Shown here: positions 30,924 to 37,674 of the stretch, piece after piece
Numbering within the stretch: position 1 is the first letter of the stretch
Layout: each line of letters begins with the position of its first letter
Source of the DNA: an uncultured Eubacteriales bacterium
GTDB lineage: Bacteria; Bacillota; Clostridia; Oscillospirales; Oscillospiraceae
NCBI GenBank assembly: GCA_905198835.1
Contig: CAJKDY010000006.1
Span: forward strand, 79,879 to 143,878
Direction of reading: 5' to 3'
Length of the DNA: 64,000 bases
Made by a program: the position numbers and the translations under genes
Notes under the pieces: model-generated
Databases searched by the model: none
What the model was told of the DNA's origin: nothing
The model's input: the letters and a program-made list of their open reading frames with translations, nothing else

Positions 30924-31797
30924 CGGCCTGCGCTCCGACGCCTTTTTGGCTGGGGCGGTGGAGGACCTGACCCGCTCTGCCGCCCAGAAGCTGCTGGAGG
31001 CCGGGCGGGTCCTCTGCGAGGGTAAGGCCTTGACCAAGAGCATAAAACTTCCCGCCGGGGCGGTGGTGGAGGTGGAGCTGCCCGAGCCCGAGCCCATGGA
31101 GGCCGTGGCTGAGGACATTCCCCTGAACATCGTTTTTGAGGATGCGGACGTCATTGTGATCGATAAGCCGGTGGGCATGGTGGTCCATCCCGCGCCGGGC
31201 CATTTGTCGGGTACGGTGGTCAACGCTCTGCTGCACCATTGCGGAGCCAGCTTATCAGGCATCAACGGGGTCCTGCGCCCCGGCATCGTCCACCGCATCG
31301 ATCGGGACACATCGGGCCTTCTGATCGTTGCCAAAAACGACAAGGCCCATCTGGCCCTGGCCGCCCAGCTTCAGGACCACACCCTCCACCGGCTCTATCA
31401 CGGCGTCGTGGTGGGCGGCCTGCGGGAGGACAGCGGCACGGTGGACGCGCCTATTGACCGAAACCCCAAGGATCGCAAAAAGATGGCTGTGGTCCCCGGT
31501 GGGCGGGAGGCGGTGACCCACTACCGGGTGCTGGAGCGGCTGACGGGCCACACCTACGCGGAATTTCGCCTAGAGACGGGCCGGACCCACCAGATCCGGG
31601 TCCACATGGCCCATCTGGGCCATCCGCTGCTGGGGGACCGGATCTACGGCAGCCCCAAGGGTTATCCGGGCCTGGCGGGCCAGTGTCTCCACGCCAAGGC
31701 CCTTACCTTCGTCCATCCCGCCACCGGACGGGAGATGACGGTGGAGTGTCCCTTGCCGGCGTATTTTACCGCTGTTTTGGACAAGCTCCGGCGGTGA
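30895..31797 (+). CDS. rluD: RluD-family 23S rRNA pseudouridine synthase
   Basis: A 300-residue enzyme with an N-terminal S4 RNA-binding domain (about 12-60, 'DAFLAGAVEDLTRSAAQKLLEAGRVL' in part) and a catalytic RluA-type domain. H-R-I-D-R-D-T-S-G holds the catalytic Asp, and 'GRTHQIRVHMAHLGHPLLGD' (in part) is the C-terminal signature. It isomerises uridines in large-subunit rRNA; in Bacillus the equivalent lspA neighbour is ylyB. ATG 30895 overlaps lspA, implying coupled translation. Confidence 0.92.
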   Translation: MKLTLTVPTDGLRSDAFLAGAVEDLTRSAAQKLLEAGRVLCEGKALTKSIKLPAGAVVEVELPEPEPMEAVAEDIPLNIVFEDADVIVIDKPVGMVVHPAPGHLSGTVVNALLHHCGASLSGINGVLRPGIVHRIDRDTSGLLIVAKNDKAHLALAAQLQDHTLHRLYHGVVVGGLREDSGTVDAPIDRNPKDRKKMAVVPGGREAVTHYRVLERLTGHTYAEFRLETGRTHQIRVHMAHLGHPLLGDRIYGSPKGYPGLAGQCLHAKALTFVHPATGREMTVECPLPAYFTAVLDKLRR

Positions 31798-31848
31798 GAG
31801 AAGGAAGAGACAGACCGAGAGAAATTCCCCACGAAGGAGGACTGCGCC

Positions 31849-32541
31849 ATGACCCAGACCGCCCATATTCTGGTGGTAGAGGACGACGCGGATATCAACC
31901 GGCTGCTTTGCACCATTCTGACCACGGCGGGCTACGACGCGCGGCCCGCCTTTTCCGGCAGCGAGGCCCTTTTATGGGCGGAGAAATACGATTATGACGC
32001 GGTCCTGCTGGACCTGATGCTGCCCGGCCTCAGTGGCGAGGAGTTCATCCGCAGCATCCGCGCGGCTAAGACCATGCCCATCCTGGTGCTGTCGGCCAAG
32101 ATCGCCGTGGAGGACCGGGTCAACGCCCTGGCCCTGGGGGCAGACGACTTTATCCCCAAGCCCTTTGATAACCGGGAGGTGCTGGCCCGGGTGGAGGCCC
32201 AGCTGCGCCGCAGTCGGAGTTTTCATCCAGCCCCAGCGGACCAGGGGGCGCTGAACTGGGGCCCCATCGTCCTGGACCGGGAGGCCCACACCGCCACCTT
32301 GGATGGCCAGGACCTTTCCCTTACCGCCCACGAATTCGCTATTTTGGCCCTTTTGATGGAGCATCCCAAGCGGACCTTTTCCCGCGCCCAGATCTATGAG
32401 GCGGTATGGGGCGAGGCGTTCATGGGCGACGACAACACTGTCAACGTCCACATTTCCAACCTTCGCGGCAAGCTGGGCGGTGGGGAGTACATCAAGACTG
32501 TGTGGGGCGTGGGCTTTCGTATGGCAAATTTGGAACTTTAG
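31849..32541 (+). CDS. OmpR-family response regulator of an ABC export system
   Basis: The 230-residue protein has a receiver domain (1-120) with acidic pocket E-D-D near 11-13, phospho-acceptor Asp55 in 'LLDLMLPG', 'VLSAKIAVEDRV' and 'KPFDNREVLARV', then a winged-helix DNA-binding domain (about 135-228, 'SRAQIYEAVWGEAF', 'TVNVHISNLRGKLG'). It heads a unit with an ABC ATPase, a permease and a histidine kinase, the usual layout for sensing and exporting cell-envelope-active peptides. The AAGGAGG site 9 bases upstream supports the ATG. Confidence 0.92.
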   Translation: MTQTAHILVVEDDADINRLLCTILTTAGYDARPAFSGSEALLWAEKYDYDAVLLDLMLPGLSGEEFIRSIRAAKTMPILVLSAKIAVEDRVNALALGADDFIPKPFDNREVLARVEAQLRRSRSFHPAPADQGALNWGPIVLDREAHTATLDGQDLSLTAHEFAILALLMEHPKRTFSRAQIYEAVWGEAFMGDDNTVNVHISNLRGKLGGGEYIKTVWGVGFRMANLEL

Positions 32542-32627
32542 GTTTTCTTTACACTTTCTTTGAGAGACCTTGAGCTTTTGATGCTATTCTTGGGGCAACC
32601 TCAACGAAAGGCAGGCGTAAAAACCCA

Positions 32628-33551
32628 ATGGAAAAACCAGTGCTCATCACCCACGGCCTCACCCGGGCCTACGGGCGTCACCTGGCCTTGGACCAGGTGA
32701 GTATCACCGTTCCCCGGGGCGAGATCTACGGCCTCATTGGCCGAAACGGCGCGGGCAAGACCACGCTGATGCGCTTGGTGACAGGCCAGAGCGTGCCTAC
32801 CTCCGGCTCCATGGAGCTCTTTGGCAGGACAAGCGGCCATGAGCTGCGCCAGGAGCGCAGCCGCACCGGCGCCATGATCGAGATCCCCTCCTTCTCGCCC
32901 TTCCTGGACGCCCGGGAAAACCTGGAATACTACCGCATCCAGCGGGGTATCCCAGGGAAGGAGACGGTGGACGAGGCCCTGGAGATGGTGAACTTGACCC
33001 AGACGGGCAAGAAGAAGTTCAAGACCTTCTCCCTGGGCATGAAGCAGCGTCTGGGGCTGGCTCTGGCGCTGATGAACCACCCCGACTTCCTCATTCTGGA
33101 CGAGCCCATCAACGGCCTGGACCCCGAGGGCGTGGCGGAGTTTCGCCAGCTGCTCCGGCGGCTCAATCGGGAGCGGCAGACCACCATCCTCATCTCTAGC
33201 CACATCCTCTCCGAGCTCTCCACCGTGGCCACCTGCTATGGCTTTTTGGAGCAGGGCAAGCTGCTGGAGGAGGTCACAGCCCAGGCGCTGGACGAGAAGT
33301 GCCGGGTGTGCCTGCGCCTCCAGGTCAGCGATACGGCCAAGGCGGCGGTGGCGCTCCACATCAAGCTGGGCACAGACCAGTTCAAGGTGCTGGAGGACAA
33401 TGTCATCGAGCTATACGACCTGCTGGACCGACCCCAGGAGGTGTCCGCGGCCATGGCCGCCGAGGGCGTGGCCCTTTCCAGCCTGGAGCGCCGGGGCAGC
33501 GACCTGGAGGCCTACTTCCTGGACCTGATCGGAGGTGAGCGCCATGCTTAA
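32628..33551 (+). CDS. ABC transporter ATP-binding protein, BcrA/CcmA type
   Basis: The 307-residue ATPase has Walker A 'GRNGAGKTT' (about 39-47), signature 'FSLGMKQRLGLAL' (the LSxGQ is S-L-G-M-K-Q), Walker B 'FLILDEPINGLDP' and the H-loop 'ISSHILSEL'. The C-terminal 70 residues are the extension common in BcrA-like exporters. It should power the adjacent permease. The 86-base gap from the regulator gene holds AT-rich sequence that may include a second promoter (TTGAGA near 32560), not a strong match. Its stop overlaps the permease start by 8 bases. Confidence 0.92.
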   Translation: MEKPVLITHGLTRAYGRHLALDQVSITVPRGEIYGLIGRNGAGKTTLMRLVTGQSVPTSGSMELFGRTSGHELRQERSRTGAMIEIPSFSPFLDARENLEYYRIQRGIPGKETVDEALEMVNLTQTGKKKFKTFSLGMKQRLGLALALMNHPDFLILDEPINGLDPEGVAEFRQLLRRLNRERQTTILISSHILSELSTVATCYGFLEQGKLLEEVTAQALDEKCRVCLRLQVSDTAKAAVALHIKLGTDQFKVLEDNVIELYDLLDRPQEVSAAMAAEGVALSSLERRGSDLEAYFLDLIGGERHA

Positions 33552-34323
33552 CTACCTCCGTGCCGAGCTCTATAAGCTCTTTCACCGCAAGTATTTTTGG
33601 ATCACCCTGTTGGTGACCCTGGGTCTGGAGAGCATTTTGGTGGGCGGCTGGGTCTTTATCAACCAAAACGGCTCCCATGTCTGCTTCGACGAGGCCCTTC
33701 ATATGATCTCCTATGAGCTGGTCTTGGGGCTCTACTTCACCGTCATTGCGGGCGACATCGTCTTCGCCGGGCAGTATAAAAACGCCACGCTGAAAAACGA
33801 GGTCTCCTTCGGCCTGCCCCGGTGGCGCATCTATCTGGGCAAGCTGGCCGCCCAGCTCATGGCGGCGCTCTTACTGTGCGCCATGATGATGATCTATTAT
33901 GTGGCCCTGTGCCGTTTGATGCTGCCCGCCGATGGGGCAGCCAGCAGTGAGGCGGCTCTGGGGGAGTTTGGCGCCCAGCTTCTGTACGCCCTGCCTCTAT
34001 GGATCGGAGCGCAAAGCGCGGTGTGCGCGTGCCTGTTTTTGATCAAGGGCGGCACCGGCGCGGCCATCACCGCAGTGGCCCTCTTTGGCGCTCTCCCCGT
34101 GGCGGTGCAGATCGTAGGGATGATGTTTGGCCCCTATTCCTTTGGTGCGGCGCTACTGGAGGTATACCCCTGGCTGCCCTCGGTGATGCTGGAGCGTATC
34201 CCCGCCTATGTCAGCAAAGGGGACTGGAGCTACCTGGCCAATACCTGCTTGGTGGGCGGGGTGTGGTTGGCAGTGCCCACGCTGCTGGGCCTGTGGCGGT
34301 TCAGCCGCAAGGAGATCAACTAG
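33544..34323 (+). CDS. ABC-2 type permease, lantibiotic/bacitracin-exporter-like
   Basis: A 259-residue membrane protein with six predicted helices starting near 16-38 ('YFWITLLVTLGLESILVGGWVF', in part). 'GQYKNATLKNEVSFGLPRWRIYLGKL' (in part) after the second helix is typical of ABC-2 permeases, which recombine a cytoplasmic loop with the ATPase. ATG 33544 has GGAGGTGAG just upstream. Together with the ATPase it should export or detoxify a peptide or lipid-like compound; the substrate is not visible from sequence. Confidence 0.85.
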   Translation: MLNYLRAELYKLFHRKYFWITLLVTLGLESILVGGWVFINQNGSHVCFDEALHMISYELVLGLYFTVIAGDIVFAGQYKNATLKNEVSFGLPRWRIYLGKLAAQLMAALLLCAMMMIYYVALCRLMLPADGAASSEAALGEFGAQLLYALPLWIGAQSAVCACLFLIKGGTGAAITAVALFGALPVAVQIVGMMFGPYSFGAALLEVYPWLPSVMLERIPAYVSKGDWSYLANTCLVGGVWLAVPTLLGLWRFSRKEIN

Positions 34324-34343
34324 CGAAGAAGGAGGCGGCGCAT

Positions 34344-35252
34344 ATGCAGACAGCCATCATCATCGTGTTGGCGCTGGTATGCGCCGCCCTTGTTTACTAT
34401 CTTATGGAGCTGCGCAGGGGCCTGAACGCGGCTCGGAAGCGCCTCCACGACCAGATCGGCCATGAGACCAGGACCCGGCTGGACGTGCCCTGCCCCAACG
34501 CCGGGTTGGAAGGACTGCTGAAGGAGATCAACACCCTTTTGGAGCAGCGCGAGAGCGAGCGGGCCGAATATCTCCGCAAGGAGCAGGACCTGCGGCGGCA
34601 GATCGCCGACGTGTCCCACGACCTGAGAACGCCGCTGACGTCCATTTTGGGCTACATGCAGCTGCTGGAGGACGAGACCGTGACCGCCGGGCAGAAAAGC
34701 GAGTATCTGGCTGTGGTCCAGGGACGGGCGGAGACCTTGCAGACCCTTATCACGTCCTTTTACGACCTCTCCCGGCTGGAGGGCGGACAGTGGAAGCTGG
34801 AGCGGGAGGCGGTGGACCTGGCCCGCGTCGTCCAGGACCAGCTGGCTCTGGCCTACGAGACGTTAGAACAGGCGGGGATGCCGCCGGAGGTGGAGCTGCC
34901 CAAGGAGCTGGGATCGGTTTGGGGCGACCAAAAGGCGGTGGTGCGGGTGGTGTCTAACCTGCTGACCAACGCCCTGCACCACGGCGCGCCGCCCCTGCAG
35001 GTGGCGTTGGAGCGGCGGGGAGACTATGTGAACGCCCGGTTTGCCAACGCCGCGCCCGGCATGACTCAGGACCAGGCCCAGCGGGTCTTTCAGCGCTTTT
35101 ACACCTCCGACCCCTCCCGCACCGGGCAAAACAGCGGCCTGGGCCTGGCCATTGTCCATGCGCTGATGGAGCGCATGGACGGCTCGGCAAAGGCGGAGCT
35201 GCAGGACGGGACCTTTTGCGTCAAGCTGACCTTCCGGGTCGTGGGCCCTTGA
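34344..35252 (+). CDS. Sensor histidine kinase with a minimal N-terminus
   Basis: The 302-residue kinase has one membrane helix (3-21) and no extracellular sensing domain, then a coiled-coil linker and the H-box 'VSHDLRTPLTSILGY' with phospho-accepting His near 94. The N-box is 'VVSNLLTNALHHG', the G1 box is weak ('NARFANAAPGM') and G2 is 'GLGLAIVHALMER'. A sensor with almost nothing outside suggests it reads its signal through the neighbouring ABC transporter, as proposed for BceS-like kinases. GAAGGAGG precedes ATG 34344. The thiT promoter overlaps its stop codon. Confidence 0.88.
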   Translation: MQTAIIIVLALVCAALVYYLMELRRGLNAARKRLHDQIGHETRTRLDVPCPNAGLEGLLKEINTLLEQRESERAEYLRKEQDLRRQIADVSHDLRTPLTSILGYMQLLEDETVTAGQKSEYLAVVQGRAETLQTLITSFYDLSRLEGGQWKLEREAVDLARVVQDQLALAYETLEQAGMPPEVELPKELGSVWGDQKAVVRVVSNLLTNALHHGAPPLQVALERRGDYVNARFANAAPGMTQDQAQRVFQRFYTSDPSRTGQNSGLGLAIVHALMERMDGSAKAELQDGTFCVKLTFRVVGP

Positions 35253-35277
35253 CCGACGTGTCAGATCGTGCTATAAT
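35249..35277 (+). promoter_or_regulatory. Promoter of the TPP riboswitch-thiT transcript
   Basis: TTGACC (35249-35254), 17 bases, TATAAT (35272-35277). The -35 overlaps the stop codon of the histidine kinase gene. Confidence 0.8.
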
Positions 35278-35299
35278 ATCTCCTGGCCGCAGTTCAACT

Positions 35300-35404
35300 G
35301 AACACAGGGGCGCTGGACGCAAGTCCGGCTGTGATGCGAGAGGTAGCGCCCTCTCCGGTCCCTTTGAAGCTGATCCGGGTAATGCCGGCGTAGCGAGTGC
35401 TTCG
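35300..35404 (+). promoter_or_regulatory. TPP (thiamine pyrophosphate) riboswitch
   Basis: Conserved aptamer parts in order: CAGGGGCGC, CGGCTGTGATGCGAGAGG (the CUGAGA-type loop), CCCTTTGAAGCTGATCCGGG (the CCUUUGAACCUGAUC block), TAATGCCGGCGTAGCGA. This is the THI-box pattern. It precedes thiT, a thiamine importer, and is followed by a terminator, so thiamine pyrophosphate should switch the gene off. Confidence 0.95.
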
Positions 35405-35423
35405 ACATAATTTGTCGTTCCTT

Positions 35424-35462
35424 GTACCACGCCCAGTTGCTTGGGCTGCGGTACATTTTTTT
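35424..35462 (+). terminator. Riboswitch-controlled terminator before thiT
   Basis: GTACC..GCCCA pairs with TGGGC..GGTAC (35424-35454), then a run of seven T. It sits directly before the AGGAGG of thiT, the normal expression platform for a transcriptional TPP switch. Confidence 0.88.
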
Positions 35463-35475
35463 AGGAGGAACGACA

Positions 35476-36036
35476 ATGCAAAAGACAAGTAGAAACATCC
35501 GCGCGCTGTGTGAAGGGGCCATCTGTGTCGCCATGGCCATGGTGCTGAGCTTCTTTGAGGCCAACCCCATCTGGGTCCAGGGTGGCTCCATCGACCTGGT
35601 GATGATCCCGCTGATCCTCTTTGCCGTCCGCTGGGGCGCAAGCTGGGGCGTGGGCGCCGGTTTGGTGTTCGGTACGCTGAAATACTTTGTAGGCGCGGGC
35701 TTTGCCGTGGACTGGGTGTCCATCATCTTTGACTACACCGTGGCCTATGCTATGGTGGGTCTGGCGGGCCTTTTCAAGAACAAGGACAAGCAGGTCTGGC
35801 TGGCGGCCATCGTGGGCGGCGTGGCCCGGTTCATCGTCCACTACATCAGCGGCGTCACCGTGTACGCCAAGTGGATGCCCGAGGAGTTTATGGGCCTGCC
35901 TATGGGCTCGCCTTTTATCTATTCCGCGCTCTATAACGGCGGCTATATGCTCCCTTGCACCATCCTGGCCGCGGCGATCTGCGTGGCCCTGATGAAGCCC
36001 ATGAAGAGCTTTTTGCGGGGGGACGATCTGCGCTGA
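35476..36036 (+). CDS. thiT: Energy-coupled thiamine transporter ThiT
   Basis: A 186-residue S-component with six helices. Family blocks are 'ALCEGAICVAMAMVLSF', 'QGGSIDLVMIPLILFAVRWG' (in part), 'FDYTVAYAMVGLAG' and 'FIVHYISGVTVYAKWMPE', which line the thiamine site. It works with the shared ECF energizing module, not in this window. ATG 35476 lies 7 bases after AGGAGG; an in-frame ATG at 35422 falls inside the riboswitch terminator and is rejected. The TPP riboswitch upstream confirms the substrate. Confidence 0.95.
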   Translation: MQKTSRNIRALCEGAICVAMAMVLSFFEANPIWVQGGSIDLVMIPLILFAVRWGASWGVGAGLVFGTLKYFVGAGFAVDWVSIIFDYTVAYAMVGLAGLFKNKDKQVWLAAIVGGVARFIVHYISGVTVYAKWMPEEFMGLPMGSPFIYSALYNGGYMLPCTILAAAICVALMKPMKSFLRGDDLR

Positions 36037-36054
36037 CAAAAGGACGGTGATGAT

Positions 36055-36861
36055 GTGGGCAAGTTTGACGGCGTTTTGCTGGCGACCGACTTTGACGATA
36101 CTTACTTCCCTGAAGACGGTGTTCTCCCCCAGGCCAATCTGGAGGCGCTTTCATACTTCCAAAGCCAGGGTGGGACCTTTACCATTGCCACCGGTCGGGC
36201 CCACACCACCTTCGCCCCCAAGCTGCCCCTGACGCCGGTGAACGCTCCGGTCATCCTCTCCAACGGCGCCCAGCTCTACGATTTTGAAACGGATCAAATG
36301 CTTCTGGAGCGCACCATCCCCATCACCATCGCCGCTGACCTGGAAGACCTGGTCATGCGGGTGCCCCAGGTGGGCTTGGAGGCATACCACGGAGAGGACG
36401 CCTACATCTGGAACCCCAACCGCTGGACTTGGTATCATCTTCGCAAGGCGGGCATTGGGGCCGCCGAGTGTCCCATCGCCCAGATGCCCCAGCCCTGGGG
36501 CAAGGCCATTTTGCACCAGGAGAACGATATTCTCCTAAAAGCCCAGGCTGACCTTCTGGCCCGGCACGGCGACCGCTATGAGGCCATCTTCTCCAACTTC
36601 CATATGCTGGAGCTGACGGCCAAGGGGGCCACCAAGGGCGGCATGGTGCTGGAGCTGGCCCGCCGTCTGGGCATCCGGCGTGAGCACATCTACTGCGCCG
36701 GGGATAACCAAAACGACATCCCCATGCTGGCCGTGGCCCAGGTGGGCTACGCCCCCGCCAACTGTGCCCAGGCTGTCCGGGACTGGGGCGCGCGCATCCT
36801 CTGCCCCTGCGACCAGGGCGCCATTGCCCAGCTGGTGGAGGACCTGGACCAGCGCTATTGA
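36055..36861 (+). CDS. HAD-superfamily phosphatase, Cof type
   Basis: The 268-residue Cof-type hydrolase has motif I as 'LATDFDDTYF' (nucleophile Asp), motif II 'TIATGRAHTTF', and motif III/IV 'KGGMVLELARRLGI' with 'CAGDNQNDIPML'. Such enzymes dephosphorylate sugar phosphates or cofactors such as pyridoxal phosphate or thiamine precursors. It starts at GTG 36055, 18 bases after thiT, so it may be under the TPP riboswitch; a role in thiamine-phosphate metabolism is possible but unproved. A bidirectional terminator follows. Confidence 0.88.
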   Translation: MGKFDGVLLATDFDDTYFPEDGVLPQANLEALSYFQSQGGTFTIATGRAHTTFAPKLPLTPVNAPVILSNGAQLYDFETDQMLLERTIPITIAADLEDLVMRVPQVGLEAYHGEDAYIWNPNRWTWYHLRKAGIGAAECPIAQMPQPWGKAILHQENDILLKAQADLLARHGDRYEAIFSNFHMLELTAKGATKGGMVLELARRLGIRREHIYCAGDNQNDIPMLAVAQVGYAPANCAQAVRDWGARILCPCDQGAIAQLVEDLDQRY

Positions 36862-36867
36862 CCAAAA

Positions 36868-36900
36868 TAAAACCGCCCCAAAACGGGGCGGTCTTATTTT
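36868..36900. terminator. Bidirectional terminator
   Basis: ACCGCCCC (36872-36879) pairs with GGGGCGGT (36885-36892) around CAAAA-type loop bases, with AAAATAAA on the left and CTTATTTT on the right. It serves the HAD gene (plus) and the small minus-strand gene ending at 36937. Confidence 0.8.
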
Positions 36901-36936
36901 GCGGCGCAAGATGGGAATAGCGGCTGGTTACCTTTG

Positions 36937-37194
36937 TTATTGCGCTCTGTCTGCACCCATAGCTGCCCAATAGCCCTCCTGGAAGAAGTGTTGGGCCTCC
37001 AGCTCCATCTCCTCATAGAGTGTGCCAGTGTAGTCGTCTAGAAGGGCAATGACCCCTTTGCCAAAGGTGGCGATCAACAAATCTTGCAGATGTTCCTGTC
37101 TTTGCATAATGTCCTTGTATTCCTCGCCTTTGATGATCTCCCCTTCGTCAAATCGTAGCGCATTTTTGTAGAGTCTGGCAATTTGTTCCTGCAT
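36937..37194 (-). CDS. Small helical protein, possibly DUF6809
   Basis: An 85-residue, acidic, probably all-helical protein. Its pattern 'LYKNALRFDEGEII', 'QEHLQDLLIATFGKGVIALLDDYTGT' (in part) and C-terminal 'HFFQEGYWAAMGAD' resembles the small Firmicutes DUF6809 group, whose members often sit near mobile elements; the match is from memory. GGAGGTCGTCCT precedes ATG 37194. It has an excellent promoter (37239-37267) and is divergent from an XRE-type regulator. Confidence 0.6.
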   Translation of the reverse strand: MQEQIARLYKNALRFDEGEIIKGEEYKDIMQRQEHLQDLLIATFGKGVIALLDDYTGTLYEEMELEAQHFFQEGYWAAMGADRAQ

Positions 37195-37238
37195 ATAGGA
37201 CGACCTCCCCGCAAATTTTGTGTCCGCCGCACAAAACG

Positions 37239-37267
37239 ATTATACTCGGATATTCATACATAGTCAA
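37239..37267 (-). promoter_or_regulatory. Promoter of the small helical gene
   Basis: Minus strand TTGACT (37262-37267), 17 bases, TATAAT (37239-37244), 45 bases before the ATG. It lies in the 118-base divergent region, where the neighbouring XRE protein could bind. Confidence 0.75.
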
Positions 37268-37312
37268 GCCCGCTTTTGCCTTGTAGACTGAAAGAAACCA
37301 GGCAAGGAGCGG

Positions 37313-37537
37313 ATGAAGATGATTAGCTATGAACCGTTGCAACGGACGATGAAGGCGCGGGGCGTTACGTCCTACCAGCTGGAAAAGCGGGGCTTCAGTA
37401 GGGCGACCTACTACAGTATTCGCCACGGAAACAGCATTTCTACCAATACGATCAACCAGCTTTGCAAGATCTTGAAATGCGGCGTTTCCGACATCATCGA
37501 ATTTATTGATGAGGACGAAGAAGGCTCGGAGGCTTGA
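37313..37537 (+). CDS. XRE-family DNA-binding protein (single HTH)
   Basis: A 74-residue Cro/CI-type protein, essentially one helix-turn-helix: 'MKARGVTSYQLEKRGFSRATYYSIRHGNSISTNTINQLCKILKCGVSDI' (only key residues meant: Ser-Tyr-Gln-Leu helix 2, Ala-Thr-Tyr-Tyr recognition helix, Cys-Lys-Ile-Leu). This is the HTH_26 type. It has an acidic tail. AAGGAG precedes ATG 37313; a second ATG at 37319 is also possible. It is transcribed away from the small helical gene and probably represses that promoter or its own. Confidence 0.82.
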   Translation: MKMISYEPLQRTMKARGVTSYQLEKRGFSRATYYSIRHGNSISTNTINQLCKILKCGVSDIIEFIDEDEEGSEA

Positions 37538-37586
37538 CGAGGGTCAAGCTCCGGGTCTTTCTTTATGACTATGGACGGCCTGTCCC

Positions 37587-37614
37587 TTGCATATTTTTGG
37601 ATTTCCTGTATAAT
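37587..37614 (+). promoter_or_regulatory. Promoter of the SLH/S41 peptidase
   Basis: TTGCAT (37587-37592), 16 bases, TATAAT (37609-37614), 60 bases before ATG 37675. Confidence 0.65.
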
Positions 37615-37674
37615 GGAACAAACGGGGCGGATCTTCGTCTCAAAAGTGACATCAAAACGAAAAGGGGAGTACCC

